Positions 1 to 7,347 of a DNA stretch of 64,000 nt are shown piece by piece. The DNA lies in NCBI RefSeq assembly GCF_902498745.1, contig NZ_LR701479.1:190292-254291 (forward strand), in the 5' to 3' direction. The notes below the pieces were generated by a model. The model did no database searches. It was not told where the DNA came from and worked only from the letters and a program-made list of their open reading frames with translations. This DNA is from Erythrobacter sp. EC-HK427. GTDB taxonomy: Bacteria; Pseudomonadota; Alphaproteobacteria; Sphingomonadales; Sphingomonadaceae. How positions within the stretch are numbered: position 1 is the first letter of the stretch; every line of letters begins with the position of its first letter. A program made the translations under genes and the position numbers.

Positions 1-507
1 GGCGGTGCGGAGGAAGAGCGACATATCGCTGAGGTCGAGGATACCGCGCCCAAAACGCACAGCACGCCGATCCTGCTCGGCATGGTCGTCGCCGGACTTG
101 CCGCCGCGATTTTCGGCGCAGGGCTGCTGGTTGATGGCGCGGTGATCCTTGCGCGCAGTGCGGGGATGTCCGAATCGGTAATCGGGCTCACCATCGTAGC
201 GGTCGGCACGTCGCTGCCTGAACTGATCGCCTGCCTCGTCGCGGTCAATCGCGGCCATTCGGAAGTGGCGCTGGGCAATATTGTGGGATCAAATATCTAT
301 AACGTGCTCGGTATTCTTGGCCTTACCGCGATTATCCATCCGCTCGCGATCCCTGCTGAAATCGCACAGGTCGATATCTGGGTGATGGCCGGAACCACCG
401 CGTTGTTGCTTGTGATGCTGCGCACCGGGTGGAAGATCACTCGCATGGAAGGCGGTGTGCTAGTGGCGCTCTATGTCGCCTATACCGCTTTCCTGTTGAT
501 GCGGTAA
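1..507 (+). CDS. Calcium/sodium antiporter, C-terminal part (5' end outside window)
   Basis: The reading frame is open from base 1, so the gene begins upstream and only about 168 C-terminal residues are visible. An acidic linker leads into several hydrophobic helices. The second half of the CaCA-type antiporter repeat is recognisable: GLTIVAVGTSLPEL, followed by GNIVGSNIYNVLGILG. In this family such alpha-repeat motifs line the ion path and contribute the acidic residue that binds calcium. The protein should be an inner-membrane K+-independent Na+/Ca2+ exchanger of the YrbG type. Substrate specificity is inferred from the family. The next gene is on the opposite strand, so transcription units converge at about 510-586. 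Confidence 0.85.
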   Translation, partial: GGAEEERHIAEVEDTAPKTHSTPILLGMVVAGLAAAIFGAGLLVDGAVILARSAGMSESVIGLTIVAVGTSLPELIACLVAVNRGHSEVALGNIVGSNIYNVLGILGLTAIIHPLAIPAEIAQVDIWVMAGTTALLLVMLRTGWKITRMEGGVLVALYVAYTAFLLMR

Positions 508-586
508 CCGCCAAGCGGATACGAAAACGCTGCGGAAAGCCAGTGGTCTCCGCCGCGCCTCGGGACAATCGTTTTGACTAGCGCGT

Positions 587-1240
587 CTAGCGGGGCTTGA
601 GCAGCCCGCGCTTGCCGGTCGACCAGAAGGCAGCGATCAGCAGGAAGGAAGCGAACATCGTCATCCAGTCGAGCATGGCGGGGCCAGGCACATATTCCAG
701 ATGCGCTGCCGTTGCCCAGCCGCCGCCGATCGTCATGACGAGATAGAAGGCAGTAGCGGCGGTCTCGCGGCTCACCTGTTGCATCATTTCGTCCATCAGC
801 TTGAGCTGGCGGTTGCCCGCCCACCAGCTACCGATCAAAGCGGCCACCAGCACAGCAAGGGCAACGCCAGCGGGAACAGGGCCGAGCGGCTGCGCAAAAG
901 CGAGCAACATCAGCGCTGCGCCCAAGGGCACCATGCTGATGGTGCTGTAGAAGAGGATCTTGCGCTGCTCCATCAGCTCCTCCGGGTCTTCGACATTGAG
1001 AAACTTCGCGCCCACCTTGGGGCTGATGACGCCCACGCCTGCCATCAATCCCACAATGACGTAAAGCAATCCGATTGTCGCGGCGATTTCGCGCGACAGC
1101 CCGATGGAGCCCAATGCACCGCTTTCGATAACGCCCCCCAGGATGCGGGTTGTGACCAAGCCAATCGCTGCGCCAACACCTACTGAAATCACCAGCTTGC
1201 GGGTCTTGCTGCCCGACTTTTGTTCGTTAGCCATATCCAT
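587..1240 (-). CDS. Six-helix membrane protein, module 1 (paralogue of 1477-2154)
   Basis: The protein has 217 residues and about six predicted membrane helices. A conserved cytoplasmic-looking stretch KLMDEMMQQVSRET precedes the last two helices. I choose the ATG at 1240 because it overlaps the TAA stop of the upstream helix-turn-helix frame as TAATG, which suggests translational coupling. The partner membrane protein at 1477-2154 has the same layout and the matching segment PFMDELMRAASLES, so the two are paralogues, but their sequences are strongly diverged. Small Xre-type regulators paired with multi-helix membrane proteins are known in other bacteria (for example Bacillus YozG/YoaS). The function here is unknown, and a stress or envelope-sensing role would be a guess. 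Confidence 0.7.
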   Translation of the reverse strand: MDMANEQKSGSKTRKLVISVGVGAAIGLVTTRILGGVIESGALGSIGLSREIAATIGLLYVIVGLMAGVGVISPKVGAKFLNVEDPEELMEQRKILFYSTISMVPLGAALMLLAFAQPLGPVPAGVALAVLVAALIGSWWAGNRQLKLMDEMMQQVSRETAATAFYLVMTIGGGWATAAHLEYVPGPAMLDWMTMFASFLLIAAFWSTGKRGLLKPR

Positions 1241-1480
1241 TACTCCGAACCTTCCTGTGCTTGGGGTTCCCAATCATCGATAAACAAGTCCGGCACGCTC
1301 ACGCCGAACAGCTTCGCCATGCGCAATGCCAGCGGCAGCGAGGGATCGTATTTGTCGGTTTCCACCGCATTGATCGTCTGCCGCGACACGCCGAGCCTGC
1401 GGGCCAGTTCGCCCTGGCTCCACGCGTGCTTCTCGCGGTGTTCCTTACCCTGCGGTGAGACCGGTTGGCGCGCGGCTCAT
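1240..1480 (-). pseudogene. Helix-turn-helix regulator copy 1, frame-shifted or programmed +1 frameshift
   Basis: The frame from 1446 down to 1240 encodes KEHREKHAWSQGELA and the rest of an Xre-type domain. It is identical in protein sequence to the intact copy at 2151-2357 over about 60 residues. The only start at the expected place is the ATG at 1480, which overlaps the upstream membrane-protein stop as ATGA. That frame reads MSRAPTGLTAG and then hits TAA at 1447-1445. The regulator continues in the +1 frame (GGT AAG GAA). The regulator frame itself has no ATG, GTG or TTG between the upstream TGA and the helix-turn-helix. It is either a pseudogene with one extra base, a sequence error, or a programmed shift at GGG-TAA. 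All seven base differences from copy 2 are silent, which argues for recent or present function. Confidence 0.6.
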
Positions 1481-2154
1481 TCATCGAGCATCCCCCGCTT
1501 GTTCGCCGCAACAGTCGATCCCACAAGCGAGAACCCCCAGAACAGGCTAAGCCAATCCAGCGCATAGGGCGCGCGGACGAGACCGAGATATCCCACCGCT
1601 GCCCAGCTGCCGCCGATTGCCAGCATGAAGCCATAAGTCCAGACCGCCGATTCAAGGCTCGCCGCGCGCATAAGTTCGTCCATAAATGGCAGGCTCTTCA
1701 TCCAGAACGTCAGACCCGCGATCATCAGCAGGAAGAAGATTGCCCCGCCGGCCACCGGATTCAGCCAGACGTTCGGGCCTGATAGCGTCAGGACGATCAG
1801 GGCCAGCCCCAGAAATACGACTGCCGCAGTTTGCATGAGATAAAGCGAACGGGAATCCACAAGGTCCTGTGCATTCGGGCCCGTAAGGAGGCCCTGTCCC
1901 ACTTTGGGTGCGGCAAGTGCTGCCAGCAAGACCAGTCCAACGAGCAGGTAGAAGCCCCCAATACTAAGCGCCACAACGCCCGACAGGCCGAGTGCGTCCA
2001 GCATGGAGGTGTCGATATCCCATCCACTCCTGGTGGCTGCAAATTTCCCGACACCATAGCCGACCAAACCGGCGAAAAAGCCAATAATTACCGCACCCGT
2101 AAGGCCTTTGGGTCGCCATTTGCCGCGCGGTTGCGCATTGCCATCGGTCATCAT
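1477..2154 (-). CDS. Six-helix membrane protein, module 2
   Basis: The protein has about 225 residues with six predicted membrane helices and a short charged N-terminus. The start at 2154 (ATG ATG ACC) overlaps the TGA stop of the helix-turn-helix gene at 2151-2357, the same coupled arrangement as in module 1. The ending ANKRGMLDE resembles STGKRGLLKPR in the paralogue at 587-1240, and both carry the MDE(L/M)M motif before helix five. The stop TGA overlaps an ATG that should start helix-turn-helix copy 1. The order on the minus strand is therefore regulator 2, membrane protein 2, regulator 1, membrane protein 1, which is a tandem duplication. The function is not recognised. Confidence 0.7.
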   Translation of the reverse strand: MMTDGNAQPRGKWRPKGLTGAVIIGFFAGLVGYGVGKFAATRSGWDIDTSMLDALGLSGVVALSIGGFYLLVGLVLLAALAAPKVGQGLLTGPNAQDLVDSRSLYLMQTAAVVFLGLALIVLTLSGPNVWLNPVAGGAIFFLLMIAGLTFWMKSLPFMDELMRAASLESAVWTYGFMLAIGGSWAAVGYLGLVRAPYALDWLSLFWGFSLVGSTVAANKRGMLDE

Positions 2155-2357
2155 TCTACAGGTTCCCAATCATCGATAAACAAGTCCGGCACGCTCACGC
2201 CGAACAGCTTCGCCATGCGCAATGCCAGCGGCAGCGACGGATCGTATTTGTCGGTCTCCACCGCATTGATCGTCTGCCGCGACACGCCGAGCCGCCGGGC
2301 AAGCTCGCCCTGGCTCCACGCGTGTTTCTCGCGGTGTTCCTTCAACCGGTTCTGCAC
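2151..2357 (-). CDS. Xre-family helix-turn-helix regulator, intact copy 2
   Basis: This is a 68-residue protein that consists almost only of a Cro/C1-type helix-turn-helix: WSQGELARRLGVSRQTINAVE, read here as recognition helix SRQTINAVE, then the DKYDPSLPLALRMAKLF helices. The start is GTG at 2357, preceded by AAAGGTGA at good spacing. It is the first gene of the minus-strand module, with its stop overlapping the next membrane protein. Three 17-bp palindromic repeats lie immediately upstream (2374-2424), so it probably represses its own operon. That is an inference from position. A single-domain regulator of this size normally binds as a dimer. Its coding sequence is about 96% identical to copy 1. 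Confidence 0.85.
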   Translation of the reverse strand: MQNRLKEHREKHAWSQGELARRLGVSRQTINAVETDKYDPSLPLALRMAKLFGVSVPDLFIDDWEPVE

Positions 2358-2373
2358 CGAATCACCTTTCTGC

Positions 2374-2424
2374 CTGACAAGAGCTCTTTACTGTAAAGAG
2401 GTCTTGTCAGTCAAGAGCTCTTGT
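2374..2424 (-). promoter_or_regulatory. Three 17-bp palindromic operator-like repeats
   Basis: Three units begin at 2374, 2391 and 2408. Each is centred on AAGAGSTCTT (2379-2388, 2396-2405, 2413-2422), exactly 17 bp apart. The first and third cores are the perfect palindrome AAGAGCTCTT. The outer part forms a longer inverted repeat from 2375 to 2409 with one mismatch. The array lies between the GTG of the regulator at 2357 and the ATG of the lysozyme at 2495. It also covers a minus-strand TTGACT that could be a -35 box. The regulator at 2151-2357 is the likely ligand. Confidence 0.65.
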
Positions 2425-2494
2425 CACCCTTTCCTACACGCGAACTGTCGCCCTAGCCCTTGCTGTCTCTCCCACACGACGCGAGGAAACTGTT

Positions 2495-3118
2495 ATGACC
2501 TATGCCGCCATGCTCGAATTTTTCCGCAAGCTGCGCCGCCACGCCTCCCCCCGGCCCGCCCTTCAGGGGGCTGCCCGAATGCACGCCGATTTTTCCCCTC
2601 AGGACAGTGTAACAGGTGTAACAGGTTCGCCGCCAAACCCCTCAAAGATCGGGGAAAAGGGCATCGCGCTGATCCAACACTTCGAAGGCTGTGCGAAAAA
2701 GCGGGCGGATGGCATGATCGAGGCCTATCCCGATCCCGGCACCGGCGGTGATCCGTGGACCATCGGCTGGGGCGCGACGGGCAAGGACGGGTTCCATGGC
2801 GGGCGTATCGCCAAGGGGACGGTGTGGACGCAGGCGCAATGCGATGCGCGGCTGGCGGCGGATCTGGCGCGCTATGCGGCGGAAGTAGCCCGCGCGCTGG
2901 GCGATGCGCCGCGCTCGCAGAACCAGTTCGATGCGCTGGTCAGCTTCCATTACAACACCGGCGCCATCGGCAAGGCGACGCTGACGCGCAAGCATATCGC
3001 AGGCGACCATGCGGGCGCGGCGCGCGAGTTTGACCGCTGGGTCTATGCCGGAGGGCGCGTGCTCAAAGGCCTCGTCCGGCGGCGCGCGGCGGAAGCAGCG
3101 CTGTATCGGGAGGGCTAG
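2495..3118 (+). CDS. Phage-type lysozyme (glycoside hydrolase family 24)
   Basis: This 207-residue protein carries a GH24 muramidase domain from about residue 52. Its catalytic Glu is in QHFEGC, and the Asp/Thr part of the active site is in PDPGTGGDPWTIGWG, with the family motif NQFDALVSFHYNTG further on. It should cleave the peptidoglycan glycan backbone. The first 50 residues are basic and Pro/Ala-rich, with no hydrophobic signal or signal-anchor, so export would need a holin or lysis; no holin is seen nearby. The start at 2495 has GAGGAA eight bases upstream. It is transcribed away from the regulator module across the shared operator array. It could be a domesticated phage or gene-transfer-agent endolysin, which is an inference. 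The 3' end overlaps the tamB stop by four bases (convergent). Confidence 0.88.
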   Translation: MTYAAMLEFFRKLRRHASPRPALQGAARMHADFSPQDSVTGVTGSPPNPSKIGEKGIALIQHFEGCAKKRADGMIEAYPDPGTGGDPWTIGWGATGKDGFHGGRIAKGTVWTQAQCDARLAADLARYAAEVARALGDAPRSQNQFDALVSFHYNTGAIGKATLTRKHIAGDHAGAAREFDRWVYAGGRVLKGLVRRRAAEAALYREG

Positions 3119-6100
3119 TAGTCCCGCCGGTATTCCAGTGCCGCGCTATGCCGTCCGATTGTGCTCACCGTGGCAAGCAGGTTCAGCCAGTTGGAAATGC
3201 GGAACTCGGCATTGGTGGCGGAATAGCCCGCGCCATCGGTGATGATCTCGACATAGAAGCGGTTGGCGAAATTCCGTCCCAACGCAATCGCTGTGCCGCG
3301 CCCCAGCGCGGTATCGGCAGGCACCAGCCGCAACCGGTCGAGCCCGATTGCCGAGCGCAACTGGTTGATCGGATCGAGCCCTGCGCCGCCGCGCAGGCTC
3401 GCCACCGCCGCACCCAGTTGCAGCGCATCGGTGGCGGAGAGGTTGGAGATCGATCCGCCGAACAACAGCCGCGCCAGCAATTCCTCCTGCGGCAGCGAAG
3501 GGTTGGAGGTGAAGCTGATCTGCGGCTGGCTGGCGCGCCCGACAATGTCGACCGACACCGCGAGCCCGTCCACGCGGGTTTCGGCCACCAGGTCAATCTG
3601 CGGATCAAGCGCCTCGGCTGCGCTGAAGCGGATGATACCTTGGGTGATCGCAAACTGCCGTCCGGCAAAGGAGTAGAACCCCTGCCGCGGCACCACCACC
3701 ACCGTGCCACCCAGCCGCGGATCGGCGGTGGTGCCGCGGATCTCCAGATTATCGGTGCGCCACTGGCTGTCGAGCCCCAGCCCGTCGACCTCGATGCCGC
3801 CGGGCGCGCCGACATCGATCAGATACCGCCAGCGGCCCGTGGTTGTGGCAATGGGGGCGATATCGCCGGGGACGTTGCGCTCGCGCGTCAGCACTTGCGG
3901 CAGTTCGGCAATCGCCTCGGCCGCCGTGCCCAGCCGCCACCGCGCGCTATCGGCGGTGAGGCGACCTGCGATCGTGCCGCCCCGCCCGTCGGAAATAATG
4001 CGCATCGGCCCGGTAATCACCGCGCCCATATTGGGCAGATCGAGCAGTTCTGCCCTGCGTGCGGCGATGCGCAAATCCATGCTCGGCCCGCGCGTGCGGC
4101 TGATGTTCGACAGGTCGATATAGCCGCTGCCGCTCACCGTGCCACCATTGGGCGCGGTGCCGCTGAAGCGGGTGAGGTTGAAGCGCGAACCGGTGAAGCG
4201 ACCGGCGGCGGAGACATCGCTCAGATCGGTGCCGATCAGCCCGCTGCGCACCCGCAAGCCGCCGCCTGCGAGCGAGCCCACCACGCGCGGGTTCTCCAGC
4301 GTGCCGCGAATATCGGCGGCTACCGCGACATCGCCGGTCACATCGAGCAGGCTGATCGCCGCCAGCCGCCACAGCGCGGCAGACGAGCCGTTGTAGCGCA
4401 GCTGTGCGAACAGATTGCCGCGATAGAGCCGCTCGGTCAGCGTGCCGTTGGCGGGCAGCCCGGCAATGCGCGCCTGCAAGCGCCCGTCGAGCCCGTTGCC
4501 GTCATCCATCACCGCGCGCGCCTGGAACAGCGTTTCGGAGAGGTCGGCGACCAGCGCAATGTCCATCGGTTCGGAAGTCAGCAGCGCGCTCGAACGGGTC
4601 AGCCCCTCGATCATGAGCCGCGCTTCGCCGGTCGGCAGGCTGCCGCGCCCGGCGGTGATCTCGGCCACGCCCGACACGGTGCCACCCACGCCCAGCTCGC
4701 CGGTCAGCACATCGGAAAGGCCCAGCGGCATATCAACGAGCGAGAGGCGGCCCTGCATCGGCAAATCGCCGCCGAACCGTCCGCTGGCAAGCACGAAGCC
4801 GTTGCCGAAGGAAAGCTGGCTGCGCTGCAATTCCCAGCCGCCATCTTCGAGCGGCAAGAACACCGCGCGGCGCGGCATGGAGATACGGCGGTTATCGTAG
4901 GAACCATCCACCGCCACCGCGATCCGCTCGGTACTGGCATCGCCAGTGACGCGCAATTCGAAGCGGCTACCGCGCCGCCCCGTCAACGCGGCGTTGAAGC
5001 GGCCGACATTGTCCGTCACCTGCGCGCGGGCGGCAAGGCGACCGATGAAGATCTGGCCATAGCTGAGGCCGGTGAGATTGGCGTTGCCATTGAGGCTCAC
5101 AGCGCCATCGGCGAAAACCCCCGCCGCATCAATCGTCCCGCTATGGATAAGCAGCGGCGTCGCCCCTTCGAAGCGGGCCGAGCGCGCGGCCAGATCGATG
5201 TCGAAGCCCTGCCCGCCATCGCGCACCGCCAGCGCAATCGTCCCGTCAAGTCCGCCGCGCCCGACATTAAGATTGCCCTCGACCCCGCCTTCGACCAGCG
5301 TCAGCACGCCCGCCAGCTGCGTTTCGGACACGGTCAGGCGCGTGATGTCGAAAGTCGTCGTCCCGTCGCGGGCGATATTGAGCAGCAGTTCACCGTCAAA
5401 CGCGCCGAGCAGCGATCCGCCTTCGGTCTCTATCCGGAACCCGTCATCGGTGGGCGCGAGCGCGACGCGCACATTGCTGAGGCGCGCGGCAGGCAGCGGG
5501 TCGGCGAACACCAGCACCGCGCGCGGGCCGTCATCCGCCAGCTCCGCCTCCACCGTAAACGGGCCGTATTCGACATGGCGTCCGCTGCCCGCCAGCGTTG
5601 TGGTTCCGCCATCGATATCGCCCGAGAGGATGGCATTGGCCTTGGTCGACACCACGCTGAAGCGGTCAAAGGCGATGGGCGTGCCCTCGCCCAGCCGCAC
5701 GCCGCCTCCGAAGCGGATATTGCCGCCCGACAAATTGGCGAGCGTCGCATTGGTCACCCGCGACACCACGCCGCTGACATCGGCTTGCAGCTGCCACGGA
5801 TTGCCGCCGCCGATCACGAAGCGGATTTGCGCGCCGCCGTCGATTTCACCGATCCCGTCGAACAGCAAGTCCTGCATATCCACCGGCCCCGTCACCCGCG
5901 TGACGCCGGTGTTGAAATCACTGGAGAGGCCAAGCTGCGCGCTCAGCCGCTGGAACTGCACATCGAGATTGTCGGAAGTGAGCGTGCCACCTGCCAGCGC
6001 CACATTGCCGCGCACGCGCCCGTCCACCAGCCGCGGATCGGCGAGTTCGATGCCGCTCACCACGCGCCCGATGGCGGCATCGAGGCTGGAGGTGAAGCGC

Positions 6101-7347
6101 GTGCCGTCATAGGCGAGCGTGCCGCGCTGGAGCACATTGGTGACAATCGTGCCTGCCAGATCGATTTCGGCCACGCGCAATTCATGCGGCATAGTGAAAT
6201 CGCCGAAATCCCCCGCCAGCGTGCCCGTAATACTCGCGCCATTGAGGGCAATCGTCTCGCTGAACAGCTGCGGGTCGAGCAGTTGCGCGGCGATCACCAG
6301 ATCCTCGAAGCGGTTATCGGCCAGGTCAATCGCGCCTGCCCCGTCGGCATTGAGCCCACGCCCGCGCAGCACGAAACCGCCTGTCGCCACGCTACTCTCC
6401 AGCGCGCCCGTTGCGGTCAGCATCACCGTTTCGCCCAGCGCCCTCGCTGTCAGCCCTTCGACATAGGCGAGCGGGTTGATGCGGGCGACCAGCCGGTATT
6501 CGCCGCTTTCGTTGAACAATTGCCCTTCGATCAGCTCCTGCCCGCCCTGGAGCGCCCGAATGTCGCCTTCCCAGCGCGTCCAGCTGCCATCGCCTTCAAC
6601 TTGCAGCGCAAGATCCTGCTCGGCCCCGACCAGCCCCGCCAACACTCCCCCCGCCGGAGCTTGATAGTCGACCGCGATATCGAACACATCGCCATCGGGC
6701 TGCACGTCGATCAGCGCGGTGAACACATCCGCGCCGCCCAGTTCACCGCCCGCATCGAGGAATACCCGCCCGTCGCGGATATCGGCTTCCGCCGCGAAGC
6801 TGACCAGCCGTTCCTCGCCGATCAGCCCTTCCGCAACGGTCAGATTGTCGATCGCAAAGCGGTCTATCCGGATGTCGAAATCGGGCAGGATCGGCGCGTC
6901 GGGATCGCCTTCATCGAGCACGGGAGCCGCGTAAAGCGTCCCGTCGTTGAGGACGAGGTGGCGGATATCCAGCCCGCTAAACAGCCACTTATGCGGCCGC
7001 CAGTTGAGATCGACGGTGGGCACTTCCAGAAACAGCGTGTCATTGGCATCGCGGAATTCGACATCGTACAGCGTCGCGCTCCACAGGATCGAGCCTTCGA
7101 TTTCGCCAACATCGATCTGCAATCCCGAGGCGGGCGCAACCTTGCCAATCTGGTCGACGATAAACTGGCGGCCCGGCGGCGTGTGCAGAAAGGCTATGAA
7201 CAGTAGCAACAGCAGCAGCAGGCTGAGCAGCGCGTAGACCAGCCAGCGCACCGCACGAAAGGCCCAGAAGTCGCGCAGCGTCGATGACGCGGGCGCAGCG
7301 TCTGCGGGCGCTTCGGCTTCCGGGGTGCCTGTTTCCTCTCCCGTCAT
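3115..7347 (-). CDS. tamB: Translocation and assembly module inner-membrane protein TamB
   Basis: This protein has about 1410 residues. A single N-terminal membrane helix (AVRWLVYALLSLLLLLLLF) lies near residues 35-60, followed by a very long beta-rich, AsmA-like periplasmic body, and it ends in the conserved DUF490/TamB C-terminal domain (segments LGGTVVVVPRQGFYSFAG and DPQIDLVAET, with LLARLLFGG). TamB spans the periplasm and works with the barrel protein TamA in outer-membrane protein or lipid transport. The start at 7347 overlaps the tamA stop as TGATGA, so an upstream in-frame ATG at 7386 is less likely. The gene directly follows tamA, the usual order. Confidence 0.93.
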   Translation of the reverse strand: MTGEETGTPEAEAPADAAPASSTLRDFWAFRAVRWLVYALLSLLLLLLLFIAFLHTPPGRQFIVDQIGKVAPASGLQIDVGEIEGSILWSATLYDVEFRDANDTLFLEVPTVDLNWRPHKWLFSGLDIRHLVLNDGTLYAAPVLDEGDPDAPILPDFDIRIDRFAIDNLTVAEGLIGEERLVSFAAEADIRDGRVFLDAGGELGGADVFTALIDVQPDGDVFDIAVDYQAPAGGVLAGLVGAEQDLALQVEGDGSWTRWEGDIRALQGGQELIEGQLFNESGEYRLVARINPLAYVEGLTARALGETVMLTATGALESSVATGGFVLRGRGLNADGAGAIDLADNRFEDLVIAAQLLDPQLFSETIALNGASITGTLAGDFGDFTMPHELRVAEIDLAGTIVTNVLQRGTLAYDGTRFTSSLDAAIGRVVSGIELADPRLVDGRVRGNVALAGGTLTSDNLDVQFQRLSAQLGLSSDFNTGVTRVTGPVDMQDLLFDGIGEIDGGAQIRFVIGGGNPWQLQADVSGVVSRVTNATLANLSGGNIRFGGGVRLGEGTPIAFDRFSVVSTKANAILSGDIDGGTTTLAGSGRHVEYGPFTVEAELADDGPRAVLVFADPLPAARLSNVRVALAPTDDGFRIETEGGSLLGAFDGELLLNIARDGTTTFDITRLTVSETQLAGVLTLVEGGVEGNLNVGRGGLDGTIALAVRDGGQGFDIDLAARSARFEGATPLLIHSGTIDAAGVFADGAVSLNGNANLTGLSYGQIFIGRLAARAQVTDNVGRFNAALTGRRGSRFELRVTGDASTERIAVAVDGSYDNRRISMPRRAVFLPLEDGGWELQRSQLSFGNGFVLASGRFGGDLPMQGRLSLVDMPLGLSDVLTGELGVGGTVSGVAEITAGRGSLPTGEARLMIEGLTRSSALLTSEPMDIALVADLSETLFQARAVMDDGNGLDGRLQARIAGLPANGTLTERLYRGNLFAQLRYNGSSAALWRLAAISLLDVTGDVAVAADIRGTLENPRVVGSLAGGGLRVRSGLIGTDLSDVSAAGRFTGSRFNLTRFSGTAPNGGTVSGSGYIDLSNISRTRGPSMDLRIAARRAELLDLPNMGAVITGPMRIISDGRGGTIAGRLTADSARWRLGTAAEAIAELPQVLTRERNVPGDIAPIATTTGRWRYLIDVGAPGGIEVDGLGLDSQWRTDNLEIRGTTADPRLGGTVVVVPRQGFYSFAGRQFAITQGIIRFSAAEALDPQIDLVAETRVDGLAVSVDIVGRASQPQISFTSNPSLPQEELLARLLFGGSISNLSATDALQLGAAVASLRGGAGLDPINQLRSAIGLDRLRLVPADTALGRGTAIALGRNFANRFYVEIITDGAGYSATNAEFRISNWLNLLATVSTIGRHSAALEYRRDY

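Noticed and set aside
2608-2630. A short direct repeat (TGTAACAGG twice) in the lysozyme N-terminal region
   Set aside because: It only encodes VTGVTG inside the coding frame and has too few copies to be a regulatory or mobile element.
3148-7206. A plus-strand open frame of about 1,350 codons opposite tamB
   Set aside because: It is rich in Gln, His, Arg and Ala in the way typical of frames opposite high-GC genes, shows no domain, and lies fully within a well-supported tamB.
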